From Gordonia malaquae NBRC 108250 (lineage in GTDB: Bacteria > Actinomycetota > Actinomycetes > Mycobacteriales > Mycobacteriaceae), in NCBI RefSeq assembly GCF_000344135.1, contig NZ_BAOP01000015.1, positions 1 through 64,000 on the forward strand: a stretch of DNA of 64,000 bases, written 5' to 3'. Shown here one piece after another: positions 42,516 to 50,933 of this stretch (position 1 is its first letter; each line of letters starts with the position of its first letter). The position numbers were made by a program, and so were the translations under genes. The notes beneath the pieces were generated by a model. That model was not told where the DNA came from and ran no database searches. It saw only the letters and a program-made list of their open reading frames with translations.

Positions 42516-43542
42516 CGGGCAATCCCTTCGTGTACAGCGCGTTGCCGAACTCCTGCTCGCTCGGCGCGGTCGGAATCTGCTTCTGGTCGACGAGGAACTG
42601 CGCCGCGCTGAACAGGTTGAACGCCAGACGGCCGGGCTTACCGTCGGTGCCGAGCCATTCCGCTGATGCGATCTCCTCGGGCGTCAGGTACGTGCCCTGC
42701 TTGAGCTGTGCGGCGGCGTCCTCCTCGGTGGTTCCGAGTTGCGCGGCGATCGCCTTGGCTGCTGCGGCGGGGTCGGAGTGGATCAGGCGCAGCGCCCGCG
42801 CCTGGATCTTGCGCCAGGTGTCGACCACCTCGGGATGATCTTTCGCGAACGACCCGGAGACCACGCCGAGGTCGAGGGTCGGCTTGCCGGCCGTTGCGAT
42901 CTCGCGGCTGGTGATCAGCGTCTTCCCATCCTTGCGGAGTTCGTCGAGCGTGGGGAGCCAGGTGTAGACGGCGTCGAGGTCCCCGCGCTGCCAGGCGGCG
43001 AGTGAGGCCTGCGGCTGCAGGTCGATGAGGTCGACCGATGCCGGGTCGACGTTCGCCTGTCGCAGTGCCGCGAGGAGCGAGTAGTGCGCGGTGGACGCGA
43101 ACGCCGTCGCGACTCGCTTGCCCTTCAGGTCCGCGACGCTGTTGACGCCGCTGCCGTTGCGGGCGACGAGGGCCTCGTTGTCGCCTGCGACGTCGAGCAC
43201 AAACGCGACCTTGTAGTCGATGCGGAGCGGATCGGACAGGCCGCGCGCGACGGGGCTCGACCCGATTGCGCCGAAGTCGATCTTGCCTGCGACAAAAGCC
43301 GTGTTCACGTCGGCGCCGGAGTCGAACTTGGTCCAGGCGATGTTGTAATCGGGCAGTGCGTCTTCGAGCCAGCGGTTGTTCTTGACGATGAGGTCGCCAC
43401 TGGGGAACGACTGGTAGGCGAGCCGGATGGTCGGCTTGCTGGAGTCGGTTCCGTCGCTGATCGCGCAGGCGGACAGACCGGCCACGGCCGCGACGGCCAC
43501 CACTGCTGCGAGAAGCCTCGTCTTGAAGCTGGTCGTACTCAT
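42496..43542 (-). CDS. tauA: Sulfonate/taurine ABC transporter substrate-binding lipoprotein
   Basis: The 348-residue protein has a lipoprotein signal with lipobox GLSAC, placing the acylated Cys near residue 26. A TauA/SsuA-type type II binding fold follows (LAYQSFPSGDLIVKNN, IDFGAIGSSPVARGLS, VADLKGKRVATAFASTAHY). The ATG at 43542 is preferred to an upstream Met that overlaps the permease stop. GGAAAGG lies upstream. TauA-like composition (GSSP, STAH) argues for taurine or short alkanesulfonates. Confidence 0.88.
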   Translation of the reverse strand: MSTTSFKTRLLAAVVAVAAVAGLSACAISDGTDSSKPTIRLAYQSFPSGDLIVKNNRWLEDALPDYNIAWTKFDSGADVNTAFVAGKIDFGAIGSSPVARGLSDPLRIDYKVAFVLDVAGDNEALVARNGSGVNSVADLKGKRVATAFASTAHYSLLAALRQANVDPASVDLIDLQPQASLAAWQRGDLDAVYTWLPTLDELRKDGKTLITSREIATAGKPTLDLGVVSGSFAKDHPEVVDTWRKIQARALRLIHSDPAAAAKAIAAQLGTTEEDAAAQLKQGTYLTPEEIASAEWLGTDGKPGRLAFNLFSAAQFLVDQKQIPTAPSEQEFGNALYTKGLPDVLADK

Positions 43543-43547
43543 ATCTG

Positions 43548-44411
43548 TCACGCCTTTCCGCGCCATGGCACTGCACGTCGTTCGATGACGCGCAGAATTC
43601 CGTCGATCACCAGTCCCGAGAGCCCGATGGCGAGAATGCCGACCAGGACCGCGGGGGTGTTGTTGTAGTTGCTGGCGTCTTTGACGACGCCTCCGATGCC
43701 GGGGATTCCGTTGAAGAGTTCGGCCGCCACCACGGAGGAGTAGGCGATGCCGACGGACAGTCGGATGCCGGTGAACGTCTCGGGCAGCGCCGACGGGATC
43801 ACCACGTCGCGCAGCACTTGGAGGCGGTTCGCTCCGAGCGCCTTAGCCGCCTCCACGAATGCGATCGGGGTCGCGGCGACGGCAGAGGTGGTCGCGACTG
43901 CGGCCGGCGGCAGTGCCGCCAGCGCGAGCAACGTCACCTTGGGCGCCTCGTCGATGCCGAGCCAGATCACCAGCAGGAAGAAGTAGGCCAGCGGCGGCAG
44001 TGCGCGCAGGAACGTGAGCCACGGCTCCACGAGCGCACGGAACCACGGGACCACGCCCATCGAGAGGCCGAGCAGCACGCCCAGGACCACACCGACGGTC
44101 ACACCGAGCAGCACTCGTCGGAGAGTCATGTACAGGTGCTCCCACAGGAGATACCCGCCGTAGCCGCGGACCCCGTCGTGCGTGGTCGACATGTCGACGA
44201 ACGCCTTCCAGATCGACCCGATGCTGGGGACGAACGTCGCCGACCAGATGCCGCTCGATGCGGCGACCTGCCACAGGACTGCGAACAGTGCCGCAGACAG
44301 GACGGGCAACCCGACCTTCACGAAGGCCGGATGCCGCCACAAGCCTCTCGGCTGGGGTGTCTCGTCGTCGATCGGCGACGGGGCGTCGACGTCGGTCTGT
44401 GTTGTACTCAC
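43548..44411 (-). CDS. tauC: Taurine/alkanesulfonate ABC transporter permease
   Basis: The 287-residue permease has six to seven membrane helices and the EAA coupling motif EAAKALGANRLQVLRDVVIPSALP (here read as EAAKALGAN then VIPSALP). The short N-terminal cytoplasmic region is Pro/Asp-rich. It is first in the four-gene operon, which starts after a terminator hairpin that separates it from the DinB gene. The binding-protein gene follows after 5 bp. Confidence 0.9.
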   Translation of the reverse strand: MSTTQTDVDAPSPIDDETPQPRGLWRHPAFVKVGLPVLSAALFAVLWQVAASSGIWSATFVPSIGSIWKAFVDMSTTHDGVRGYGGYLLWEHLYMTLRRVLLGVTVGVVLGVLLGLSMGVVPWFRALVEPWLTFLRALPPLAYFFLLVIWLGIDEAPKVTLLALAALPPAAVATTSAVAATPIAFVEAAKALGANRLQVLRDVVIPSALPETFTGIRLSVGIAYSSVVAAELFNGIPGIGGVVKDASNYNNTPAVLVGILAIGLSGLVIDGILRVIERRAVPWRGKA

Positions 44412-44488
44412 CCGAGAAAGAATGGCCGACCGGCGTGGAGCGGCCCAGCCTTGCGATCAGCGTGGCGTTAAGGACTCGCAAACTTTCC

Positions 44489-44500
44489 AGGTCGCGACCT
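44489..44500. promoter_or_regulatory. 12-bp perfect palindrome upstream of the tau operon
   Basis: AGGTCGCGACCT lies 77 bp before the tauC start in the likely promoter region. It could be an operator for a sulfur-responsive regulator; length and base composition make chance occurrence possible. Confidence 0.25.
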
Positions 44501-44530
44501 CATCACGTATGACGGCACACTCTGGACACA

Positions 44531-44578
44531 ACTTTGGCGACGTTTCACCCCGTCGAACAGGGGAAACGCCGCCAAAGT
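44531..44578 (-). terminator. Terminator hairpin between the DinB gene and tauC
   Basis: ACTTTGGCG and CGCCAAAGT close a long stem that continues through CGTTTC/GAAACG and CCCC/GGGG with small bulges. It lies 9 bp after the stop of the reverse-strand DinB gene and before the tau operon promoter. Confidence 0.75.
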
Positions 44579-44587
44579 CGGACGTGT

Positions 44588-45157
44588 TCAGGCGACGAAC
44601 GACGGATCTCTGCCGATGAAGGCGGCGAGGGACACGACGGGATCAGATTCGTCGGGCGTCGGAAATGCGGGACCGTATTGGCCTGAGCCACGGAGGATCT
44701 CCTCGATCGGATACATGCTCTCGAGGAGGGCCGCGGCGAACTCCTGGTCCATCGCCGGACGACGGCCACCCGCCTGCGCTAGGTCCCACGTGTGCATGAA
44801 CACGTCGGCGGAGTAGAACTGGTCGACGGCCCGCTCGAGCGGCAAGGTGCCGAGCCTCGGATGAGTGAAGTCCCGTGCGGCGTCACTGGATTCGAGGATG
44901 TCCTGGATGGCGTCCGATCGCGCGGACCATGCAGTCGCGGGATCGTCGTCGACCGATGCGACGGCGGGCAACTCCACTCCCCCGGCCTCGAGAAACGCGG
45001 GAAACCACTCGACGAGATGCCGGACGACGTCGCGCGCGGCCCATCCGTCGACGGGTGCCGCCGCGTCCCAATCCGTTGTTGCCGCGATCTCGGCAGCGAA
45101 CCCCTCTGCGACGATGCGATGGCGGTCCGCGGGCGCCGCGGAGGCGAGTGCGGTCAT
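44588..45157 (-). CDS. DinB/mycothiol-dependent maleylpyruvate isomerase-like metal-binding protein (TIGR03086 type)
   Basis: The 189-residue four-helix-bundle protein has the typical metal-site histidines in WAARDVVRHLVEW and in VFMHTWDLAQA. It also has the long helix RIVAEGFAAEIAATTDWDAA near the start. In mycolata these proteins are predicted mycothiol-dependent detoxification enzymes. The ATG at 45157 overlaps the upstream SRPBCC stop by 4 bp, so it is the third gene of the arsR-SRPBCC-DinB operon. Its partner genes suggest a response to a small toxic molecule rather than to a metal. Confidence 0.85.
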   Translation of the reverse strand: MTALASAAPADRHRIVAEGFAAEIAATTDWDAAAPVDGWAARDVVRHLVEWFPAFLEAGGVELPAVASVDDDPATAWSARSDAIQDILESSDAARDFTHPRLGTLPLERAVDQFYSADVFMHTWDLAQAGGRRPAMDQEFAAALLESMYPIEEILRGSGQYGPAFPTPDESDPVVSLAAFIGRDPSFVA

Positions 45158-45645
45158 GCGCCCGTCACCTCCCCGGCGGCGAGCATCGCGTCGAGCTTTG
45201 CATAGCCCTGATCGACTCCGGTCTCCATACCCGACGCCAACCACGCGTCGCGACCCTCGAAGCTGTCGACCAACGACTGCGCGTGCAGACGGGTACGTCC
45301 GTCGCCGAGATCCTCGAAACGCAGTGTTTCGAGGGAGACGTCCTCCGGCATGCCTTCGAAGGTGAACGTCTGGACGATCGTGTCGGCGCCGATGCGGTGA
45401 AAACATCCTCGGAATCCGTACTCTTCGCCATCCCTACCTGCGACGTAACGCCATTCTCCGCCGTCTCGCGCATCCCACACGACGATCCGGGTGTCCATCC
45501 CGTCGGGCCCGACCCATCGGGCGAACAGGTCCTGGTCGAGGTGAGCAGCGAGCAGCTGCGCGGGGGTGGCGGCGAAGTCGCGCGTGATGCGGATGACGGG
45601 CAGGTCCTTGTCGGCCTCGATGGCGGCCTGAGCGGTGGTGGTCAT
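45154..45645 (-). CDS. SRPBCC (AHSA1-like) domain protein
   Basis: The 163-residue protein has the START/AHSA1 layout: the N-terminal strand ITRDFAATPAQLLAAHLDQDLFARWVGP, then DGGEWRYV and DGEEYGFRGCFHRI, and the long C-terminal helix GMETGVDQGYAKLDAML. ATG 45645 has AGGAGA upstream and overlaps the arsR stop. Activator-of-Hsp90-like domains next to ArsR regulators are common in actinobacteria and are thought to bind hydrophobic ligands; the ligand here is unknown. Confidence 0.87.
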   Translation of the reverse strand: MTTTAQAAIEADKDLPVIRITRDFAATPAQLLAAHLDQDLFARWVGPDGMDTRIVVWDARDGGEWRYVAGRDGEEYGFRGCFHRIGADTIVQTFTFEGMPEDVSLETLRFEDLGDGRTRLHAQSLVDSFEGRDAWLASGMETGVDQGYAKLDAMLAAGEVTGA

Positions 45646-45995
45646 GATGCGTTCTCCTGTGACGAGTCGGTCTGTGGGTTCATCTCGGCGAGCAGCGCGT
45701 CCAGCCGCCGATACCGCGACTCCGCCTGCTGCCGATAGCGTTCGATCCATTTGGTCATCAGGTCGAACACCTCCGCTTCCAGGTGGACTGGACGACGCTG
45801 GGCGTCGCGGGTTCGAGTCACCAGACCTGCGTCCTCGAGCACCTTCAGGTGCTTGGACACCGCCTGCAGACTCACGTTGTACGGCTCAGCCAGTTCGTTC
45901 ACGGTGGCATCTGCCGTGGTCAACCGGGCGATCATGTCGCGTCGGGTCGGATCGGCGAGTGCCGAGAACACTCGCGAGAGCTGATCATCCGACAT
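45642..45995 (-). CDS. ArsR-family (SmtB-like) transcriptional regulator
   Basis: The 117-residue repressor has the ArsR winged helix (FSALADPTRRDMIARL, then YNVSLQAVSKHLKVLEDAGLV, and RTRDAQRRPVHLE). The usual metal-binding ELCV box is replaced by TVNELAEPYN, so it is the non-metal ArsR type paired with SRPBCC proteins. ATG 45995 is preferred to the preceding GTG because AAGGAGGT is 5 nt upstream. Two near-identical palindromes lie at 46011-46026 and 46057-46072 in its promoter region. Confidence 0.9.
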   Translation of the reverse strand: MSDDQLSRVFSALADPTRRDMIARLTTADATVNELAEPYNVSLQAVSKHLKVLEDAGLVTRTRDAQRRPVHLEAEVFDLMTKWIERYRQQAESRYRRLDALLAEMNPQTDSSQENAS

Positions 45996-46010
45996 CACCG
46001 ACCTCCTTGT

Positions 46011-46026
46011 TCAACCATCCGGTTGA
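46011..46026. promoter_or_regulatory. ArsR operator candidate, proximal
   Basis: TCAACC-ATCC-GGTTGA is a 6-bp inverted repeat 16 bp before the arsR ATG. It shares its arms with the distal site, and the two centres are 46 bp apart. Confidence 0.6.
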
Positions 46027-46056
46027 TCACTAGTACACGCCTCTTCCACGTCATTG

Positions 46057-46072
46057 TCAACCATTTGGTTGA
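46057..46072. promoter_or_regulatory. ArsR operator candidate, distal
   Basis: TCAACCATTTGGTTGA is a perfect 16-bp palindrome, 62 bp before the arsR ATG and 7 bp after the stop side of the upstream SEC-C gene. The same arms recur in the proximal site, so cooperative binding around the promoter is likely. Confidence 0.65.
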
Positions 46073-46078
46073 GAAAGT

Positions 46079-46459
46079 TCAGCGATGAACACCGGACACG
46101 TAGAGCCACCGTCCGTCGACACGTTCGAATGTGCTGCGCTCGGTCATCTCACCCCTGCCGTCGGCATCGCGATAGACCGCAGTGAACTCCACGATCCCTG
46201 CGTCATGGAACAGCGAACCGTCGACGACGTCGACGATCTCCAGATGCAGCCAGCGCGTCCCCTCGTCGAGGTCCACCGACGATGGGCGAGTCGACGGATG
46301 CCACGTGTCGAGCAGATACTCACGATCGCCGACGGCGAACGCCGTGAATCGGCTTCTCATCAGGACTTCAGCGGTCGGCGCGACCCCACCGGACAAGAAT
46401 CGGCCGCAGCATTCGGCCAGGGTCTCACCACTGCCACACGGACATCGTCGCTCATTCAC
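46079..46459 (-). CDS. SEC-C motif protein, YchJ/UPF0225 family
   Basis: The 126-residue protein begins with the SEC-C zinc motif CPCGSGETLAECCGRF and continues with the YchJ NTF2-like region (MRSRFTAFAVGDREYLLDTWH, HLEIVDVV, VEFTAVYRD). The GTG at 46459 is chosen because of the GGTGGAG site just upstream. The family usually has a second SEC-C motif at the C-terminus, and here the protein ends VDGRWLYVSGVHR without it, as in many actinobacterial copies. Function is unknown. It is divergent from the GntR gene across a palindromic operator. Confidence 0.87.
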   Translation of the reverse strand: MNERRCPCGSGETLAECCGRFLSGGVAPTAEVLMRSRFTAFAVGDREYLLDTWHPSTRPSSVDLDEGTRWLHLEIVDVVDGSLFHDAGIVEFTAVYRDADGRGEMTERSTFERVDGRWLYVSGVHR

Positions 46460-46510
46460 GGCTCCACCCTGACATGACGAATCCCTTGACACTCGGCACC
46501 CCCGGTGCCA

Positions 46511-46536
46511 TGGTTAGTTAGTCAAGTAACTAACCA
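46511..46536. promoter_or_regulatory. 26-bp perfect palindromic operator before the GntR gene
   Basis: TGGTTAGTTA and TAACTAACCA form perfect 10-bp arms around GTCAAG, 17 bp before the GntR start. A TTGACA -35-like hexamer lies at 46486-46491, so the palindrome would cover the -10 region. It is a strong candidate for autoregulation of the GntR-ABC operon. Confidence 0.8.
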
Positions 46537-46553
46537 AAGAACAGGAGACGCCC

Positions 46554-46940
46554 ATGATCGACGACGGACGGGCCCTCTTCCAGCAGATCGCGGACAGTGT
46601 GGCCGACTCGATCATCGACGGAACCCTCGCGGAAGAGACCCGCGCGCCGTCGACGAACGAACTGGCCGCCTTCCACCGGATCAACCCCGCAACAGCGGCG
46701 AAAGGCGTGAACATGCTGGTCGACAAGGGAATCCTCTACAAGCAGCGCGGCGTCGGCATGTTCGTCGCCACCGGCGCCCGCGACACGCTCCGACGCGAAC
46801 GTCAGCAGGCGTTCGCGGACCGATTCATCGAGCCGTTGCTCGGTGAGGCCCGCAGGCTCGGGCTCCAACCAGACGACCTCGTCGCCCTCATCCGCGACCG
46901 CGCACCCCACACCACCGCACTCGAAGGAGACCCGACATGA
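46554..46940 (+). CDS. GntR-family regulator, YtrA subfamily
   Basis: The 128-residue protein has the GntR wHTH (FQQIADSVADSIIDGTL, then PSTNELAAFHRINPATAAKG and YKQRGVGMFV) and only a short C-terminal dimerisation helix, the mark of the YtrA subfamily. ATG 46554 has AGGAGA 8 nt upstream. It overlaps the ABC ATPase start by 4 bp and sits behind a 26-bp palindrome. YtrA-type regulators usually control a linked ABC exporter and respond to cell-wall-active compounds or envelope stress. Confidence 0.9.
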   Translation: MIDDGRALFQQIADSVADSIIDGTLAEETRAPSTNELAAFHRINPATAAKGVNMLVDKGILYKQRGVGMFVATGARDTLRRERQQAFADRFIEPLLGEARRLGLQPDDLVALIRDRAPHTTALEGDPT

Positions 46941-47872
46941 CGAACACGACGGCAGTCAGCGCACGCGGCCTCACCAAGCGCTACGGCGACAACACGGTTC
47001 TGGACTCCGTCGATTTCGACATCCCGACGAACACGATATGCGGCCTGTTCGGTCGCAACGGCGCAGGAAAGACAACGCTCATGTCGATCCTCACCGCACA
47101 GAACTTCGCGACGGCGGGCGACGCCCGGATCTTCGGCGAAGACCCCTACGAGAACCCGGGCGTCCTCTCCCGGATCTGCTTCGTCCGCGAGAGCCAGAAG
47201 TACCCGGACGACGCCCGGCCATCCCATGCCTTCGCCGCCGCGAAACTGTTCTTCCCGAATTGGGACGACGACCTCGCCACGCGACTCATCGACGAGTTCC
47301 GGCTGCCGTGCAAGACCCGGATCAAGAAGCTGTCACGCGGCCAGCTGTCCGCGGTCGGCGTCATCATCGGGCTCGCATCGCGCGCGGAGATCACCTTCTT
47401 CGACGAGCCGTACCTCGGCCTCGACGCCGTCGCACGACAGATCTTCTACGACCGCCTGCTGGCCGACTACGCCGAGCATCCCCGCACCGTGGTGCTGTCC
47501 AGCCACCTGATCGACGAGATCTCCGACCTGATCGAACGAGTCCTCGTGGTCGACGACGGATCGATCGTCCTCGATGAGGACGCCGACGACCTGCGAGGTC
47601 GAGCGGTCACCGTGATCGGCGCGGAGAGCGCGGTCGACGAGTTCGTCGCCGGACGCGAAGAACTCCACCGCGAACGACTCGGCTCCGTCGCATCGGCAAC
47701 AGTCCTCGGCGCGCTCGACGTCGCCGACCTCCGCCGCATCGACGAGTTGAACCTGAACACCGCACCGGTGTCACTCCAAGAACTCATCGTTCGCTTCACC
47801 CAACACGCGGACACCACCCGCACGACGCCGGGCGCTCCCAGTAGAGCCCACGCGAAAGGAGCACTCCGATGA
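46937..47872 (+). CDS. ABC transporter ATP-binding protein (YtrB-like)
   Basis: The 311-residue ATPase has Walker A FGRNGAGKTT, signature LSRGQLSAVGV, Walker B ITFFDEPYLGLD, and the H-loop VVLSSHLIDE. The signature reads LSRGQ rather than LSGGQ, which is usual in this exporter group. A C-terminal domain of about 90 residues follows the nucleotide-binding domain. It overlaps both neighbours by ATGA junctions (GntR before, permease after), so the three are one operon. Export of a toxic or signalling compound is likely. Confidence 0.9.
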   Translation: MTNTTAVSARGLTKRYGDNTVLDSVDFDIPTNTICGLFGRNGAGKTTLMSILTAQNFATAGDARIFGEDPYENPGVLSRICFVRESQKYPDDARPSHAFAAAKLFFPNWDDDLATRLIDEFRLPCKTRIKKLSRGQLSAVGVIIGLASRAEITFFDEPYLGLDAVARQIFYDRLLADYAEHPRTVVLSSHLIDEISDLIERVLVVDDGSIVLDEDADDLRGRAVTVIGAESAVDEFVAGREELHRERLGSVASATVLGALDVADLRRIDELNLNTAPVSLQELIVRFTQHADTTRTTPGAPSRAHAKGALR

Positions 47873-48588
47873 CCACCGCAACCACCACCCTGCGCACCGG
47901 CAAGGTGATCCGCATGCAGTTGATAAACAAGCAGACCTTCGTCTGGATGCCCCTGTTGATCCTCAGCGCATCGTTCGCGATCACGATGGCCATCCACGGA
48001 ATCGTCGCCTTCTCGGTGTCCGATCGCACCGATCCCATGTACAGCGGCGGATCGCAGGCTCCGCTCTGGTACTTCCTCGTGATCGGCGTTCAGGCGCTGT
48101 CGTTCACGTTCCCGTTCTCACAGGCCTTGAGCATCAGCCGGCGAGAGTTCTTCATCGGCACCTTCGCGACGGCGTGCATCACCTCCCTGACACTCACCGC
48201 GGCTTTCATCGTCGGCGGCGGCATCGAACGGGCAACCGACGGTTGGGGCTTCGACGCCTACTTCTTCTACCTGCCGTGGATCTGGGACTCGGGACCGATC
48301 GCGGCGATGATCCTGTACTTCACGATCGCCATGCTGGCGTTCACCATCGGGTTCTGGGCGTCCACCCTGTACAAGAGGTTCGGCTTGGTGTGGCTGATCG
48401 CAACCGGCATCGGCATCGCACTGGCGATTCTGGTCGCGGCGTTCACCATCAGCTTCGCCGACCAGTGGCCCGCCGTCGGACGCTGGCTCGCCGACCTGCG
48501 TCCGTTGGAAGCCGCAGGCCTGATCGTGGCCGTGGACGCGGTACTCGCCGGATTGTCGTACGTGACGATCCGACGTGCGATCCCCTGA
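47869..48588 (+). CDS. ABC transporter permease (YtrC/ABC-2-like)
   Basis: The 239-residue protein has six membrane segments (for example WMPLLILSASFAITMAI and LVWLIATGIGIALAILVAAF) and a short cytoplasmic loop SISRREFFIG, a motif of this permease group. It has no extracytoplasmic large domain. It is the last gene of the GntR-ABC operon, followed by a bidirectional hairpin. It probably dimerises as the membrane half of the exporter. Confidence 0.85.
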   Translation: MTTATTTLRTGKVIRMQLINKQTFVWMPLLILSASFAITMAIHGIVAFSVSDRTDPMYSGGSQAPLWYFLVIGVQALSFTFPFSQALSISRREFFIGTFATACITSLTLTAAFIVGGGIERATDGWGFDAYFFYLPWIWDSGPIAAMILYFTIAMLAFTIGFWASTLYKRFGLVWLIATGIGIALAILVAAFTISFADQWPAVGRWLADLRPLEAAGLIVAVDAVLAGLSYVTIRRAIP

Positions 48589-48625
48589 TCTCGTAGAACC
48601 GACTACCCGGGTCAGTTCTACGAGA
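48589..48625. terminator. Bidirectional terminator between the ABC permease and TSUP genes
   Basis: TCTCGTAGAACCGAC pairs with GTCAGTTCTACGAGA over 15 bp with one mismatch and a 7-nt loop. It begins at the permease stop and includes the end of the convergent TSUP gene. Confidence 0.8.
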
Positions 48626-49364
48626 CCGCCAGCCAGACCGCGAGTCCGAGCCCGGCGATGCCGATGGTGATGCGCAGCGGGGTCACCGGAAGCCTCTCCA
48701 CCACCGGCGGACCGGCCCATCCGCCGATGAAGCATCCGGCGCCCATCGCCAGCGCTGCGGGCCACTGAACGGGACCGAAGAATATGAAACCGACCGCGGC
48801 GACCGCATTCGCGAGACCCAACAGCGCCGACTTGTAGATCATGGCCTTCGGCAACGGCACCGACGTGACCAGGAGCGCGAGGGCGACGAAGGCGACACCG
48901 GCACCCGCACCGAAGTATCCGCCGTACACGGAGACGGCGAAGACGCCGATCAGCCACGCCACCGGCTGGTCGGCGCCATTCGTGATCCAGGTCCGCAACT
49001 TCGGCTGGACGAGCAGCGCAATCGATGCGAACGCCACGAGGTACGGCACCACGACGGCGAACACCGAGTCGGGCGCGGACAACAGCAGGATCGCGCCGAC
49101 GACTCCCCCGGCGAGGGCCGCGCCGCCGCTGGCAGCGAGAGAGCGTCGTCCCACGTAGTCGATCAGCTCCCGACCGGACTTGGCGAAACTCCCGACGCCG
49201 ACGGCCACCATCGCCACCGTGTTGGTGACGTTGGCGGCGAGCGGCGACAACCCGACGAGCAGAAGCGCCGGATAACTGATGATCGACGCCAGGCCCGTCA
49301 CGTATCCGACGAGCCCGGCGGCGAAGCCCGCCCCGACGAGGAGCACCAAGTCGGCGGGCGTCAT
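48618..49364 (-). CDS. TSUP-family transporter (sulfite exporter TauE/SafE)
   Basis: The 248-residue protein has about eight membrane helices in two repeats, the first around GFAAGLVGYVTGLASIISYPALLL, the second around VYGGYFGAGAGVAFVALALLV with its glycine pattern. TSUP proteins export sulfite, sulfoacetate or similar anions. It lies 4 kb from the taurine operon, whose product TauD makes sulfite, so a link is possible but the gene is not in that operon. Its start is 3 bp from the end of purH, so purH may read into it. Confidence 0.85.
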   Translation of the reverse strand: MTPADLVLLVGAGFAAGLVGYVTGLASIISYPALLLVGLSPLAANVTNTVAMVAVGVGSFAKSGRELIDYVGRRSLAASGGAALAGGVVGAILLLSAPDSVFAVVVPYLVAFASIALLVQPKLRTWITNGADQPVAWLIGVFAVSVYGGYFGAGAGVAFVALALLVTSVPLPKAMIYKSALLGLANAVAAVGFIFFGPVQWPAALAMGAGCFIGGWAGPPVVERLPVTPLRITIGIAGLGLAVWLAVS

Positions 49365-49367
49365 GGA

Positions 49368-50933
49368 TCAGTGCGCGAAGTGGCGCGATCCGGTGAGGTA
49401 CATGGTCACGCCCGCGGCCTTGGCCGCTTCGATGACCTCGTTGTCGCGGATCGAACCGCCCGGCTGAACGACGGCCCGGACACCGGCGTCGAGCAGCACC
49501 TGCAGACCGTCCGGGAACGGGAAGAACGCGTCGGACGCACCGACGGAGCCCTTCGCGCGATCACCCGCGCGGTTCACCGCGAGGTGTGCAGAGTCCACTC
49601 GGTTCACCTGGCCCATGCCGACACCGACCGACGCACCGTCGGCGGCCAGCAGGATCGCGTTCGACTTGACCGCACGGCAGGCTCGCCACGCGAACACCAG
49701 GTCGGCGAGAGTCTTCTCGTCGGCGGCATCGCCCGCGGCGAGCGTCCAGTTGGCGGGGTCGTCGCCTTCGGCGTCGATCACGTCGCGCTGCTGAAGGAGG
49801 ATCCCGCCGGACACCGGCCGGATCTCGGCGGCCTTCTCACTCGGGGCCTCGGCGACGAGGATCCGGACGTTCTTCTTGCGGGAGAGGACCTCGACTGCGC
49901 CCTCGGCGTACGACGGCGCGATGATCACCTCGGTGAAGATGTCCGCGACCTGCTCGGCCATCTCGACGCTCACCTCGCGGTTGGCGGCGATGACACCGCC
50001 GTAGGCGCTGACCGGGTCGCAGGCGTGCGCACGGCGGTGTGCCTCGGCGATGTCGGCGCCCACGGCGATTCCGCAGGGGTTCGCGTGCTTGATGATCGCG
50101 ACGGCCGGACCGGCGTGGTCGTACGCGGCACGCCAGGCGGCGTCACCGTCGGTGAAGTTGTTGAACGACATGGCCTTGCCGTGCAGCTGCTCGGCTTGCG
50201 CGAGGCCTGCCGGACCGTTCGTCGAGGTGTACAGGGCCGCGGCCTGGTGCGGGTTCTCGCCGTAACGGAGCACGTCGGCGCGCTCCCACGTCGCACCGGC
50301 CCACACCGGGAAGTCGGACTCGGGATCGGGGGCGACGACGCTGCTCATCCACGAGGCGACCGCGACGTCGTAGTCGGCGGTGTGACGGAACGCCTTGGCG
50401 GCGAGGGCCTTGCGCTCGGCGAGGGTGAAGCCGCCCGCGGCGACCGCTTCGGTGACTTTCGAGTAGTCGGACGGGTCGACGACGACGCCGACTGACGGGT
50501 GGTTCTTCGCCGCCGCGCGGACCATCGACGGACCGCCGATGTCGATCTGCTCGACGCACTCATCCGGAGTCGCACCGGATGCGACGGTCTCGGTGAACGG
50601 GTACAGGTTCACCACCACCAGCTCGAACGGCGCGATGCCGAGTTCGTCGAGCTGACGAAGGTGATCCGCTTTGCGGGTGTCCGCGAGAACGCCTGCGTGC
50701 ACGCGCGGGTGCAGGGTCTTGACGCGGCCTTCGAGGCATTCGGGGAAGCCCGTCAGTTCGCTGACCTCGATGACGGGGACGCCCGCACCGGCGATCGTCT
50801 TCGCAGTGGAGCCGGTCGACACGATCTCCACACCCGCTGCGTGCAGCGCGGTCGCGAGTTCAGTCAGTCCTGTCTTGTCGTAGACGCTGACCAGTGCGCG
50901 CCGCACGGCGCGGCGATCTGCAGTTGCGTTCAC
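49368..50933 (-). CDS. purH: Bifunctional AICAR formyltransferase/IMP cyclohydrolase
   Basis: The 521-residue enzyme catalyses the last two steps of IMP synthesis. The N-terminal cyclohydrolase domain carries [21 protein letters not shown] and [13 protein letters not shown]. The formyltransferase domain has [19 protein letters not shown] and the end motif [14 protein letters not shown] 50933 overlaps the purN stop (GTGA) by 4 bp. The earlier in-frame codons are not part of the protein. Order perM-purN-purH is conserved with Rv0955-Rv0957. Confidence 0.95.
   Translation of the reverse strand: MNATADRRAVRRALVSVYDKTGLTELATALHAAGVEIVSTGSTAKTIAGAGVPVIEVSELTGFPECLEGRVKTLHPRVHAGVLADTRKADHLRQLDELGIAPFELVVVNLYPFTETVASGATPDECVEQIDIGGPSMVRAAAKNHPSVGVVVDPSDYSKVTEAVAAGGFTLAERKALAAKAFRHTADYDVAVASWMSSVVAPDPESDFPVWAGATWERADVLRYGENPHQAAALYTSTNGPAGLAQAEQLHGKAMSFNNFTDGDAAWRAAYDHAGPAVAIIKHANPCGIAVGADIAEAHRRAHACDPVSAYGGVIAANREVSVEMAEQVADIFTEVIIAPSYAEGAVEVLSRKKNVRILVAEAPSEKAAEIRPVSGGILLQQRDVIDAEGDDPANWTLAAGDAADEKTLADLVFAWRACRAVKSNAILLAADGASVGVGMGQVNRVDSAHLAVNRAGDRAKGSVGASDAFFPFPDGLQVLLDAGVRAVVQPGGSIRDNEVIEAAKAAGVTMYLTGSRHFAH

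Noticed and set aside
45809..45822. T-loop-like GGTTCGAGTC, possible tRNA
   Set aside because: It lies within the arsR coding sequence and no acceptor or anticodon stem can be drawn.
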